Below, one piece after another: positions 51,731-60,234 of a stretch of 64,000 bases of DNA. The position numbers and the translations under genes are program-made. The notes under the pieces were generated by a model. It did no database searches and was not told the origin of the DNA. It saw nothing but the letters and a program-made list of their open reading frames with translations. This stretch comes from Methylocystis bryophila (lineage in GTDB: Bacteria; Pseudomonadota; Alphaproteobacteria; Rhizobiales; Beijerinckiaceae), in assembly GCF_027925445.1 (NCBI RefSeq), contig NZ_AP027149.1:2356001-2420000 (forward strand), read 5' to 3'. The first letter of the stretch is position 1. Each line of letters begins with the position of its first letter.

Positions 51731-52729
51731 TTGCGGAGGCCGACCATTCGTTTCCACCTCTTCGATTCGGGCCGGGGGCGTCTCGCTTTGGGTCCGTCCT
51801 CGCGCGGCGTGGGGCTGCCCCTCACGGCGGCTTCGCTCGCGCTCGGCCTCGCCGTCCTCGCGCCTTTCCTTTTCGTCCTGCTCAGCGCGCGGCGGGAGCT
51901 CGCGGCGCTCGCGGTCGATCCGGCTCACGCCGCGTCGCTGCTCGAGCTGCACAAATCCCCCTTTCACGAGGCGGCGGCGGCGGGCGGGCGGTCGGTGCTG
52001 GCTGCGGCGTTTCTCGCGCAGACGCGCATCGCGGCCTTAGGCTTTTGCGCGATCGGAGCCTATTTCGCTTGGCGCGGCTACGCCAACCACCGGCCGCGCG
52101 CCTGGGGGCCTTTCTTCTGGGTTTCGGCCTTATGCCTGTTCTTCATTGCGCCCGTGCTGCTGCCAAAGCTCTCCGCGCAGCGCGCCGACTATGCCGTGAC
52201 GGCGGTCGTGGGCGCGGCGCATGGCGTTGCAAAGCCGCGTCAGCAAGCCGTCGCCGTTCTGCCCCTGAAGCTCGATCCGACGACGGTGCTTGCAACCCGC
52301 GCGGGCCTCGCCGCCTTCGCCGCGGCTTTCCTTTCTTTGGCCTGCCACGACGCCGCTTTTCGCCTGCGCGAAGTGCTCATCGACCTCGGCTTGGCGGAGC
52401 CGGAGCCCCAAAAGCCCGGCTCGGGCGGCGCAGAGAACGAGGGAGTCGAGGAAAAGCTTCGCCGAGCCAAGAGAAAGCCGCAGGAACCGCGAAGAGAGGG
52501 GGAGGAAAGCCGGCCCGGACGACGAACTCGGGCGCGCAAGGCTGGAACGCCGGAAGACCCGCGGATTCGCGCTTTCGCGATGCTGGGCCTGCCCTCGGGC
52601 GCGAGCCGCGCCGAGATCGAAAAAGCCTTTCGCGCCAGGATCAAGCGCGCGCATCCAGACCATGGCGGCTCGGCCGAGCAGGCTGCGGCCTTGAACGAGG
52701 CGCGGAATCTCTTGTTGACTCACGGTTGA
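51731..52729 (+). CDS. Membrane protein with C-terminal DnaJ domain
   Basis: This protein of about 332 residues has four membrane segments (AASLALGLAVLAPFLFVLLS, IAALGFCAIGAYFAWRG, FFWVSALCLFFIAPVLL and GLAAFAAAFLSLACH) and a basic charged linker. Its last 60 residues are a J domain: AFAMLGLPSGASRAEIEKAF, then RARIKRAHPDHGGSAEQAAA with the HPD motif. Such proteins recruit DnaK to the inner membrane. The start is uncertain: TTG 51731 is preferred, and ATG 51617 is open but adds an arginine-rich leader. Confidence 0.78.
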   Translation: MRRPTIRFHLFDSGRGRLALGPSSRGVGLPLTAASLALGLAVLAPFLFVLLSARRELAALAVDPAHAASLLELHKSPFHEAAAAGGRSVLAAAFLAQTRIAALGFCAIGAYFAWRGYANHRPRAWGPFFWVSALCLFFIAPVLLPKLSAQRADYAVTAVVGAAHGVAKPRQQAVAVLPLKLDPTTVLATRAGLAAFAAAFLSLACHDAAFRLREVLIDLGLAEPEPQKPGSGGAENEGVEEKLRRAKRKPQEPRREGEESRPGRRTRARKAGTPEDPRIRAFAMLGLPSGASRAEIEKAFRARIKRAHPDHGGSAEQAAALNEARNLLLTHG

Positions 52730-52846
52730 AGCCAGCGCCCCAGGCGGAGAAGTTTCGCGTGGCGTCGGCGAGGAGAGCGCCTATATTCAAAGCCAGCCTG
52801 CCGGAAAGCGCCGGCGCATCCGTCATGATCGGGATCGGAGCCTCAA

Positions 52847-54082
52847 ATGAATTCCCTGGCCGTCGCAATATGCGGCGCAATCCTACTCTCCGCCGCCTTC
52901 GGCGTCTATTTGCGTCTGCGGCAGATCGCCTACGTCGGCGATCATCGAGGTGAGACACCGCCAGATTTCCGCGACAAAGTCACTGCGCAGGAGCATCGGC
53001 GGGCCGCCGACTACACTGTCGAGAACGCGAAGATCTCGATCGCCGAGACGCTTTACAGCGCTCTCGTCTCGCTCGCTTGGTTGCTCTTCTGGCTCGCGCC
53101 GCTCTATTGGGCGATCGCCGCGGTGACCGCCCCCGGACTTTGGCGCAGCCTCGCCATTACTCTGTCCTTCGCGGCGATCGCGAGCCTACTCGATCTTCCT
53201 TTCTCGCTCGCGCGCACCTTCTGGCTCGACGCGCGCTTCGGGCTGAACAAGCAGAGGCTCGGCGGCTTTCTTCTCGACTGGATAAAGTCCAGCGCGCTGG
53301 AGTTTGCGCTCGGCGCGCCGTTGCTCCTTGGGATGTTCGCGCTGCTCGCGGCTTTCCCCCACAATTGGTGGCTCTTCGCCTACGCCGGCTTCATGCTGTT
53401 CGCGCTGGCCATGACGATGGTGTATCCGAACTTCATCGCGCCGCTGTTCAACACATTCACGCCCATGCCCCAGGACGCGCTGCGCGAGCGTCTCGAGGCC
53501 TTGCTCAGCCGCTGCGGCTTCTCGGCGCAAAACCTTTACGTCATGGACGCTTCGACGCGTTCGACGCGCGGCAACGCCTATTTCGCGGGCTTCGGCAAGA
53601 CGCGGCGCATCGTCCTGTTCGACACTTTGATCGCCAAGCATTCTCCCGACGAGATCGAGTCGATTCTCGCCCACGAGCTTGGACACTTCAAATTCGGCCA
53701 CATCAAACAGTCGATGGCGCTGATGGCGGCCGTTGCGTTCGCGGGATTTGCCATTCTCTATTGGGCGCTCGGGCCCACGGGGCTTGCGTCCGCCTTTGGC
53801 TTCCCCTTCGAGCCGGCGATCGGATTCGCAATCATGCTGCTGGCGCGCGAGCCGGTCATGCATGTGTTGACGCCGATCTTCTCCTGGCGTTCGCGTCGCG
53901 CCGAATTCGAGGCGGATAATTTCGCCAAGGAGATGGTGGGCGAGGGCCCGATGATCTCGGCTCTGACGCGGCTGACGCGGGACAATCTCGCGACGCTGAC
54001 GCCCGACCGGCTCTATGCGATGTTCTATTATTCGCATCCGCCGGCGCCGGAGCGCATCGCGCATCTGCGTGACGCGGCATGA
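52847..54082 (+). CDS. M48 family metallopeptidase (CaaX protease 1 / Ste24-like)
   Basis: This 411-residue membrane protease has several hydrophobic segments and the zinc motif LAHELGHFKFGHIKQ (HExxH), with the third ligand Glu in RRAEFEADNFAKEM. NAYFAGFGKTRRIVLFDTL and the N-terminal TFWLDARFGLNKQRLGGFL are Ste24-type. Bacterial members degrade damaged membrane proteins; prenyl-peptide cleavage is not expected in this host. The ATG at 52847 gives a normal N-terminal helix. Confidence 0.9.
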   Translation: MNSLAVAICGAILLSAAFGVYLRLRQIAYVGDHRGETPPDFRDKVTAQEHRRAADYTVENAKISIAETLYSALVSLAWLLFWLAPLYWAIAAVTAPGLWRSLAITLSFAAIASLLDLPFSLARTFWLDARFGLNKQRLGGFLLDWIKSSALEFALGAPLLLGMFALLAAFPHNWWLFAYAGFMLFALAMTMVYPNFIAPLFNTFTPMPQDALRERLEALLSRCGFSAQNLYVMDASTRSTRGNAYFAGFGKTRRIVLFDTLIAKHSPDEIESILAHELGHFKFGHIKQSMALMAAVAFAGFAILYWALGPTGLASAFGFPFEPAIGFAIMLLAREPVMHVLTPIFSWRSRRAEFEADNFAKEMVGEGPMISALTRLTRDNLATLTPDRLYAMFYYSHPPAPERIAHLRDAA

Positions 54083-54119
54083 TCGGATGTGGAGCTGGAG
54101 CCGCGGCGCCTGTGCTCTC

Positions 54120-54180
54120 GATCGCGCTGCGTTCGGGCGGAATCGCTCGAATGCAGAAGGGGCTCCCGGACGTGCTCTAA
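54120..54180. repeat. Degenerate palindromic repeat copy
   Basis: gatcgcgctgcgttcgggcgg, then aatcgctcgaatgcag, is a decayed version of the palindrome at 22238, followed by a shortened tail ending gtgctctaa. It lies between convergent genes. Confidence 0.5.
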
Positions 54181-54240
54181 GTTTTTGATTTGGAGCCTAG
54201 ATCGTCTCGATCGCGTGATTGCGCGCGAACGAGACGCGCT

Positions 54241-54645
54241 TTAATGCGTCCCCGGCGCCAGCTTGACGCCGCGACGCTCGAAAGTCGCGTAGGAGAGCAT
54301 CGCCGTCATCTTCGGATCGTCGGCGCCGAGCGGCTGGCCCTGGAGGGGATTGCGCAGGCACCAGTTCACCATCTCCCAGAGCTGCGCGACCTTGCCCAAT
54401 TGCTTTTGGAACTTGGGATAGGTTTCCGGATGGGTGTTGGCGGCGTTGGGGTGGCATTGCGCGCAGGCGACGCCGTTGGTCCCCAGAGAGCCATCCGTCC
54501 AAAGCGTGCGGCCCTCGGCCACGACCTTCTGATATTCCGCTTGCCAGCGATCAATGTCGGCCTTGGTGAATTCGTCGGCTTTCGCCGGCGCTGAAGCCAG
54601 GACCGAAAGGGCGAGCAGGAATGCGGCGGCGAAAGAAAGACGCAT
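54241..54645 (-). CDS. Monoheme c-type cytochrome
   Basis: This 134-residue periplasmic cytochrome has a signal peptide (FAAAFLLALSVLASAPAKA) and heme motif CAQCH in TNGVACAQCHPNAANTHPET. A C-terminal Met in KMTAMLSYATFERRG may be the sixth ligand. The ATG at 54645 has AGGAG seven bases upstream. It lies 13 bases after the metallophosphoesterase gene in the same direction, so the two and the peroxidase before them likely form an operon of periplasmic redox proteins near pmo. Confidence 0.88.
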   Translation of the reverse strand: MRLSFAAAFLLALSVLASAPAKADEFTKADIDRWQAEYQKVVAEGRTLWTDGSLGTNGVACAQCHPNAANTHPETYPKFQKQLGKVAQLWEMVNWCLRNPLQGQPLGADDPKMTAMLSYATFERRGVKLAPGTH

Positions 54646-54658
54646 TGTCGGCTCCTGA

Positions 54659-55738
54659 TCAATAATGGGTTTGCGGCGGCCGGCGACGGCCGGGCTCCTG
54701 ATAAGCGAGATCCACGGGCGCTCCCTTGGCAGGGTCGAAGCCGACGGTGCGCGGCTCATTGTCCCAAAGCTGGTAATGCGCCGTGACGCGTCCCGAATGT
54801 AGATCGACGAGCTGCCAGCCGGTGGCGTCGCGCTCAAAGAACGGGTCGCCTCGGTTCATCGGAACGGTCAAAACCGGCAGCTGGCTCTCGGCCTGCGCAT
54901 AGCTCTGCGGATAGGGCCAGGGCCAAGCCGTGGCCATCACCGAATTGAAGGAGATGTTGCCGATCTGATTGTACTGGATCTGATGGACATGACCGTAGAT
55001 CACATTGACCGAACGGAACGGTTGAAGCAGCGCCTGCACCTCCTCCGCGTCGTCGGTCCAGAAGTTCCAGCCCTTGTATATCTTTTGCAATGGCGAGTGC
55101 GAGAAGACGACGATCGGCGTGTCGTGACTGATCTTGGAGAGATCCTCTTTAAGCCAAGCGCGTTGTTTCTCGCCCACCATGAAGGGCGAGCCGTTGGGAT
55201 TGTCGAGGTCCGCCATCTCGAGCATGCGCTGCTCTGCTGTCGGCCAGCGGCGGTGGGTCCAGTCGTCATTGACGATAATCGAGTTCAGCACGACGAAATG
55301 CACGCCCTTATGATCGAAACTGTACCAGTGATCCCCGTAAAGCTTGCTCCAATATTCGCCGAGATCGAGATAATAGTCGTGCTCGCCCATCACGCAGCGC
55401 AGCTTGGGCTTGAGCTGCGAGAGAATCTCCGCGCCATGGTCCAGCTCCTCGCGCTTGCCGAGCTGCGCCAGATCGCCGCCGAACATGACAAAGTCCGACT
55501 CAGGCTTGATCAGATTGGCTTCGGCCACGGCGCGCTTGAGGCCCATATCCCAGTTGCGCACGAAGCTCGCGCCTTTGATCTGCTGGATATGCGCGTCGGA
55601 GATGTAGGTGAAGGCGAAGTCCTCGCGCTCGCCTGCGAAAGCGAGCCGCACCATGCTGATCGGAAGCGTCGTCAGAGATCCTGCGACGCCGGCGGCTCCT
55701 GCCGCCATCACGCTGCGTCTCGTAATCAGTCTGCTCAT
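54659..55738 (-). CDS. Tat-exported metallophosphoesterase
   Basis: This 359-residue protein starts with a twin-arginine signal (ITRRSVMAAGAAGVAGSLTT) and has calcineurin-type motifs: FTYISDAHIQQI (D-x-H), VMFGGDLAQLG (GD), VMGEHDYYLD (variant of GNHD), VVFSHSPLQK and VIYGHVHQIQYNQIG (GHxH). Members hydrolyse phosphate esters; the substrate is unknown. Tat export implies folding with metals in the cytoplasm. Setting between a diheme peroxidase-like gene and a cytochrome c is unusual. Confidence 0.88.
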   Translation of the reverse strand: MSRLITRRSVMAAGAAGVAGSLTTLPISMVRLAFAGEREDFAFTYISDAHIQQIKGASFVRNWDMGLKRAVAEANLIKPESDFVMFGGDLAQLGKREELDHGAEILSQLKPKLRCVMGEHDYYLDLGEYWSKLYGDHWYSFDHKGVHFVVLNSIIVNDDWTHRRWPTAEQRMLEMADLDNPNGSPFMVGEKQRAWLKEDLSKISHDTPIVVFSHSPLQKIYKGWNFWTDDAEEVQALLQPFRSVNVIYGHVHQIQYNQIGNISFNSVMATAWPWPYPQSYAQAESQLPVLTVPMNRGDPFFERDATGWQLVDLHSGRVTAHYQLWDNEPRTVGFDPAKGAPVDLAYQEPGRRRPPQTHY

Positions 55739-55805
55739 TCTTCTGCCCCTCGAGTGGCGGTTCGCTTGTGGCGTCCGGAGTCACGTCCGCGTGGCGACGC
55801 GCGCC

Positions 55806-56969
55806 TCAGGGCGTCGCGCCTTCCCGCGTCTTGGCGTTCGCATATTGCGGGCTCGTCAAAGTCTCCAGGAAAGCGACGAGATCGTTGATCTGCTGCTCCG
55901 AGAGATTGAGCGGCCGGATGCCGCCTGAGAGATAGGGATTGATCGACGGGTCGCCGGCGCTCTTGCCGCCGTCGTTGTAATGCTTGACGACGTCCCGCAG
56001 CGTCTTCAGCGAGCCGTCGTGCATATAGGGTCCTGTGACGGAAATATTGCGAAGTGTCGAAGTCTTGAAGGCGCCGATTTCGTCGAAATGCGTCGTCACG
56101 GCGAAGCGGCCGAGATCCGAGACCTTTGGATCGGCCAGCACTGTGTTGTCGACCGAGGCGCCGGCGGCTTTGGCCTTCTGGAACTCGGCGGAGAGGCGCG
56201 GAACGTCGGGCTGGATCTTGTTGATCCCGACGCCGATGTTGTGGAAGCGGTTGTCGGTGAAGAGCGCGCGGTCCTGCTCGATCGTGTGGCAGGACACGCA
56301 GCGTCCCTGGGTGAGGAAGATCTGGAAGCCGCGTTTGGCGTCCGCGCTGATCGCCTCATTGTCATGCCCGAAATACCATCGGTCGAAAGGCGAGTCGCCC
56401 GAGACAAGCGTCCGCTCGAAGGCGGCTATCGCCTTCTTCACGTGCTCCATCGAGATCGAGGAGCCGCCCACGCCGAAAACCTTAATGAAGGCTGCCGTGT
56501 AAGCCGGGTCCTCCCGCACGATCTTGAGGATCGGCTCATGCGACGGGAGGCCCATCTCGACTGGGTTGAGAAAAGGAAACTGCGACTGGTCCTCCAGCGA
56601 GGAGGCGCGGCCGTCCCAAAAGAAGGAGTCGAAATAGGCGGCGTTGATGACGGTCGGCGCGTTGCGGGTCCCGAACTGGCCGGATATGCCGCGCGACGTC
56701 TTGAGAGGGGAATCGGTGAAGGCTTTGTTATCGTCGTGACAGGTGCTGCAGCTCTCCTTGCCGTCTCCGGAGAATCGCTTGTCGTGAAAAAGCTTCTGTC
56801 CGAGCGCGACCTTGTCGTCGGATTGCGGATTGTCTGCGGGTATCCGCACCGGGGGCAACCCGAGCGGCTCCGCGCGTGTTCCAAGCGGCTCCGCGCGTGC
56901 AGAGGCCGGAGCTGTCGCTATCCCCACCGCCGCCGCCAAGAGCAGCGCTTTTGCTCGATTGCGCCTCAT
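55806..56969 (-). CDS. Diheme cytochrome c peroxidase/MauG family protein
   Basis: A 387-residue periplasmic protein has a signal peptide and two c-heme sites: CSTCH (residues 74-78) and CVSCH near residue 224. VALGQKLFHDKRFSGDGKES, RNAPTVINAAYFDSFFWDGR and NISVTGPYMHDGSLKTLRDV are family marks. It may reduce peroxide or oxidise a protein or copper-binding partner as MauG/MbnH relatives do. A short duplication (EPLGTRAEPLG, residues 27-37) stands after the signal. It starts 380 bases from the divergent second copy. Confidence 0.9.
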   Translation of the reverse strand: MRRNRAKALLLAAAVGIATAPASARAEPLGTRAEPLGLPPVRIPADNPQSDDKVALGQKLFHDKRFSGDGKESCSTCHDDNKAFTDSPLKTSRGISGQFGTRNAPTVINAAYFDSFFWDGRASSLEDQSQFPFLNPVEMGLPSHEPILKIVREDPAYTAAFIKVFGVGGSSISMEHVKKAIAAFERTLVSGDSPFDRWYFGHDNEAISADAKRGFQIFLTQGRCVSCHTIEQDRALFTDNRFHNIGVGINKIQPDVPRLSAEFQKAKAAGASVDNTVLADPKVSDLGRFAVTTHFDEIGAFKTSTLRNISVTGPYMHDGSLKTLRDVVKHYNDGGKSAGDPSINPYLSGGIRPLNLSEQQINDLVAFLETLTSPQYANAKTREGATP

Positions 56970-57349
56970 TGCTCCCTCCCCAGTACGCCGACGGAGCCGG
57001 CGTCTTCCGCCGTTTTTTGTTTTAATCCGCGCGGCTCGCGTACCGGCGGCGCCGGCGGGACTGCATTATCTTGCTCTAGCTTTTCCGCTACGGCAAGCGA
57101 CTTCACGATGAATTCGATCTTTCGTTTTTTCGCAAACGCACAGGATTTTCGTTTTTTGATCTCGAGCGCGAACAGAAACCGTTGAGGGTGATCGGGAAAA
57201 AATTCGAACTCTGTGCTCGGAGCTCCCGCAGTGACGCTGCGCTGATCTTCAGCTTTGCGGTCGTTGCGCGCTCGTGATAGTCCGTCGCGCGGCGATCATT
57301 GCGGCGCACAAGGCTCCGCGTCTGCACGCTTACGCCGAAGAGGGGAGTT
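56970..57349. other. Divergent control region between two peroxidase genes
   Basis: The 380 bases between the two diheme peroxidase-type genes include an AT-richer part (57100-57200) but no convincing gene or promoter match. AGGGGAG for the right-hand gene is at 57341-57347. Confidence 0.45.
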
Positions 57350-58387
57350 ATGACTCTACGAACTTTGATTTTCGCTCTCGCACTCGTTCCACTGGCTGCT
57401 CACGCCGATGACCTGCGACACGACGCGCTGGCCGCGTCGCTTGCGCCGATCGACGCCGCGTCGGCGCTCAAGGCGGTGAAGGGCAACGACGTGACTCCGG
57501 CGAAGATCGAGCTAGGGCAAAAGCTCTTCTTCGATCCGCGGCTCTCGAAGAGCCAGTTGATCAGTTGCGCCTCCTGCCACAATCTCTCGCTTGGCGGCGC
57601 GGACACAGGGTCGACCTCGGTCGGCCACGGCTGGCAGAAGGGCCCGCGGCGCGCGCCGACCGTTCTCAACGCCGTGTTCAACAGCGCTCAGTTCTGGGAC
57701 GGGCGCGCGGAGGATCTGAAAGCGCAGGCCAAGGGGCCGATTCAGGCCGCCGTCGAAATGAGCAACACGCCCGCGGCGGTCGAGGCGACGCTGCGCAGCA
57801 TGCCGGGTTATGTGAAGGACTTCGACGCCGCGTTTCCCCACGAAGCGCAGCCCGTCACCTTCGACAACATGGCGAAGGCCATCGAAGCCTTCGAAGCCAC
57901 TCTGGTTACGCCGGGCGCCCGCTTCGACAAATTCCTCGCGGGGGACGACGCCGCGTTGAACGACTCGGAGAAGAAGGGGTTGCGGCTCTTCCTCGATAAG
58001 GGCTGCGCTTCCTGCCACAGCGGACCGAACATCGGAGGCGCGGCGTATTTCTCCTTCGGCGTCGCGAAAGCGCCCTCCGAAGAACTGCGCCCGATCGCGG
58101 ACAAAGGTCGCAGCGCGGTCACCAAGAGCGCGTCCGACGACTTCGTCTTCCGCGCCGCGCCCTTGCGCAACGTCGCCCTGCGCGCTCCCTATTTCCACAC
58201 GGGCAAAGTGTGGAGCTTGGACGAGGCGGTCAATTTGATGGCCGTCCATCAATTGGGGACCACGCTCAGCCCGGAGGAAACGCGGGAGATCGTCGCCTTT
58301 CTGGGAAGCCTGAACGGCGAGGCGCCGAAGGTCGCCTATCCGACCTTGCCCCCGCGCGCGAGCGAGACGCCGCGTCCGCAATACTGA
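57350..58387 (+). CDS. Diheme cytochrome c peroxidase
   Basis: A 345-residue periplasmic peroxidase has a signal peptide (RTLIFALALVPLAAHA) and heme motifs CASCH (residues 73-77) and CASCH again near residue 225. IELGQKLFFDPRLSKSQLIS, RAPTVLNAVFNSAQFWDGRA and PLRNVALRAPYFHTGKVWSL match CcpA-type peroxidases more closely than the divergent neighbour does. The ATG at 57350 lies just behind AGGGGAG. A terminator follows at 58413, separating it from pmo. Confidence 0.92.
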   Translation: MTLRTLIFALALVPLAAHADDLRHDALAASLAPIDAASALKAVKGNDVTPAKIELGQKLFFDPRLSKSQLISCASCHNLSLGGADTGSTSVGHGWQKGPRRAPTVLNAVFNSAQFWDGRAEDLKAQAKGPIQAAVEMSNTPAAVEATLRSMPGYVKDFDAAFPHEAQPVTFDNMAKAIEAFEATLVTPGARFDKFLAGDDAALNDSEKKGLRLFLDKGCASCHSGPNIGGAAYFSFGVAKAPSEELRPIADKGRSAVTKSASDDFVFRAAPLRNVALRAPYFHTGKVWSLDEAVNLMAVHQLGTTLSPEETREIVAFLGSLNGEAPKVAYPTLPPRASETPRPQY

Positions 58388-58412
58388 GCGCAAAAGCTTC
58401 TTACTTCGGCGG

Positions 58413-58450
58413 CGCGCCGGCTCTCGAAGGAGGGCCGGCGCGTTTTCTGT
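58413..58450 (+). terminator. Terminator after the peroxidase gene
   Basis: A 9-base stem (cgcgccggc 58413-58421 with gccggcgcg 58434-58442) around a 12-base loop leads into ttttctgtctt. Confidence 0.75.
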
Positions 58451-58730
58451 CTTAAGGGCGTCATTTGGCCGGAGTTGGGTGTCACCGTTAGCTCGAACTT
58501 GACCCTATCATTCGGTGCGGTGCAGCACAAAATGTCGCAGCCTTTGCGGTTGAGGGCGCGCAGGGGGATGGCCAGGGCTCGAGGCTGCGACAGGATCGCT
58601 CTAGATTGCCCAGATTATCGAGAGATTTGTATTTCATTGCGCCTGCGAAAGGGATGAGGGGAGATAGGTCGTCTCGGGATAGAGGTGGCGGGAAACCTAC
58701 CCGAATGGGTCGATAAGCCCCTTCGATAGA

Positions 58731-58759
58731 TTGTCATCTCCAGTCCTATCGAGTATTGT
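58731..58759 (+). promoter_or_regulatory. Candidate sigma-70 promoter of pmoCAB
   Basis: TTGTCA (58731-58736) and TATTGT (58754-58759) are spaced by the ideal 17 bases in the gap before pmoC, giving a predicted start near 58766. pmo operons of Methylocystis and Methylosinus are transcribed from sigma-70-type promoters well upstream of pmoC. The match is good but not proven. Confidence 0.5.
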
Positions 58760-59333
58760 TTTTGAACGCCCAAACGGAAATGGTCTGGGCACGCTGGGCT
58801 CATCCCCGGGCGGGATCCAGAGGAGGGTCGCGACAGGCGACATCCTCGGCGTTTCGCCTCGGGGCGGCTCCAAGCGGCGCGTCGGGCTCGTCGGCTTGAA
58901 CGGCAACGAGAACGAAACAGAAAACAAAAAACGAGCAGAACCAAAAACAAAAACAAAAACGAGAGGGAAGGGCGCAGGGCTTCGCGCATTTCGTCAAAGA
59001 AGAAAGACATCGGACGGACGCCTCGGCGCGGCTCGCGCATGGGACGTTTGAAGTCCGGGCCGCTTTTGGAGCGAGGGGCGCCGTCTGGCGTTTCGAGCGC
59101 CAGGAGGCGAGAGACGAGATCGACAAAAGAATAAAGAAGAGCGAAGCGCGTCGAAACGCCAAAGAAGAGCCGAAACGCTTAAGAAGAGCAAGAACGAGCG
59201 TGAAGGCCTGGGATGTCGGGGGTTGAGAAGCCTTAAAAGCTCGAGCAGGACGGGGGCTGCGCCGCTTACTCTTTGGCGGAACGGCCGCAAGACGCGCAAA
59301 TCTGAATAGAGAGCAGACTTAGGAGGACCAAGC
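58760..59333 (+). promoter_or_regulatory. Long 5' leader region of pmoC
   Basis: About 570 bases between the candidate promoter and pmoC contain no credible gene. A-rich, purine-dominated tracts stand out at 58905-58975 (repeated aaaaac units) and 59085-59205 (repeated agaagag and gaaacgc). They alternate with GC-rich hairpin-capable blocks. The Shine-Dalgarno AGGAGG is at 59321-59326. A role in mRNA stability or copper-dependent control is possible; copper-responsive sites cannot be named from sequence. Confidence 0.45.
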
Positions 59334-60101
59334 ATGAGTTCGACAACAAGCACGGCTGCTGGCGCAGCCGCTGGCACAGACACCATCGTCGATCTGAAGG
59401 GAATGTGGATCGGCCTTGCGGTGCTGAACGTGTTTTACCTGATCGTTCGCATCTATGAGCAGATCTACGGCTGGCGCGCGGGTCTCGACTCGTTCGCTCC
59501 GGAGTTCCAGACGTACTGGCTGTCGATCCTTTGGACGGAGATCCCGCTGGAGCTCGTCTCGGGCATCGGCCTTGCCGGTTACCTCTGGAAGACCCGCGAC
59601 CGCAACGTTGACGCCGTGGCTCCTCGCGAGGAGATGCGCCGTCTGGTGGTTCTGGTTCAATGGCTGACGGTTTACGGCATCGCCATTTACTGGGGCGCGT
59701 CCTTCTTCACGGAGCAGGACGGCACGTGGCACATGACGGTGATTCGCGACACGGACTTCACGCCGTCGCACATCATCGAGTTCTACATGAGCTACCCGAT
59801 CTACTCGGTGATCGCGGTTGGCGCGTTCTTCTATGCGAAGACCCGCATTCCGTATTTTGCTCATGGCTACTCGCTGGCGTTCCTGATCGTGGCGATTGGT
59901 CCGTTCATGATCATCCCGAACGTTGGCCTGAACGAGTGGGGCCACACTTTCTGGTTCATGGAAGAGCTGTTCGTTGCTCCGCTGCATTGGGGCTTCGTGT
60001 TCTTCGGCTGGATGGCGCTGGGCGTGTTCGGCGTCGTGCTGCAGATCCTCGGCCGCATCCATGCGCTGGTCGGCAAGGAAGGCGTCGCGCTGCTCGCCTG
60101 A
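59334..60101 (+). CDS. pmoC: Particulate methane monooxygenase subunit C
   Basis: PmoC is a membrane subunit of the copper enzyme that oxidises methane to methanol in intracytoplasmic membranes. The 255-residue protein has about six membrane segments. Both membrane copper-site ligand sets described for the enzyme are present: Asp129, His133, His146 (EQDGTWHM ... PSHIIEF) and Asn200, His204, His218 (GLNEWGHTFWF ... PLHWGF). Numbering and spacing fit exactly. AGGAGG lies eight bases before the ATG. It heads pmoCAB. Confidence 0.98.
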   Translation: MSSTTSTAAGAAAGTDTIVDLKGMWIGLAVLNVFYLIVRIYEQIYGWRAGLDSFAPEFQTYWLSILWTEIPLELVSGIGLAGYLWKTRDRNVDAVAPREEMRRLVVLVQWLTVYGIAIYWGASFFTEQDGTWHMTVIRDTDFTPSHIIEFYMSYPIYSVIAVGAFFYAKTRIPYFAHGYSLAFLIVAIGPFMIIPNVGLNEWGHTFWFMEELFVAPLHWGFVFFGWMALGVFGVVLQILGRIHALVGKEGVALLA

Positions 60102-60234
60102 TCGGCTGCGCGCGAGAGATCGGAGGGTCGCGCCTTGGGGCGCGGCTCTCACCAGACAAGCGTAAAAACTGAAGAAGAAGACGACAATCCGGCGATGACA
60201 GCCGGAGCGTTGAATGACACCAAGGAGAAGAGAG

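Noticed and set aside
58905..58975. aaaaac repeats as a possible CRISPR or satellite
   Set aside because: Units are too short and irregular; they are treated as part of the pmoC leader.
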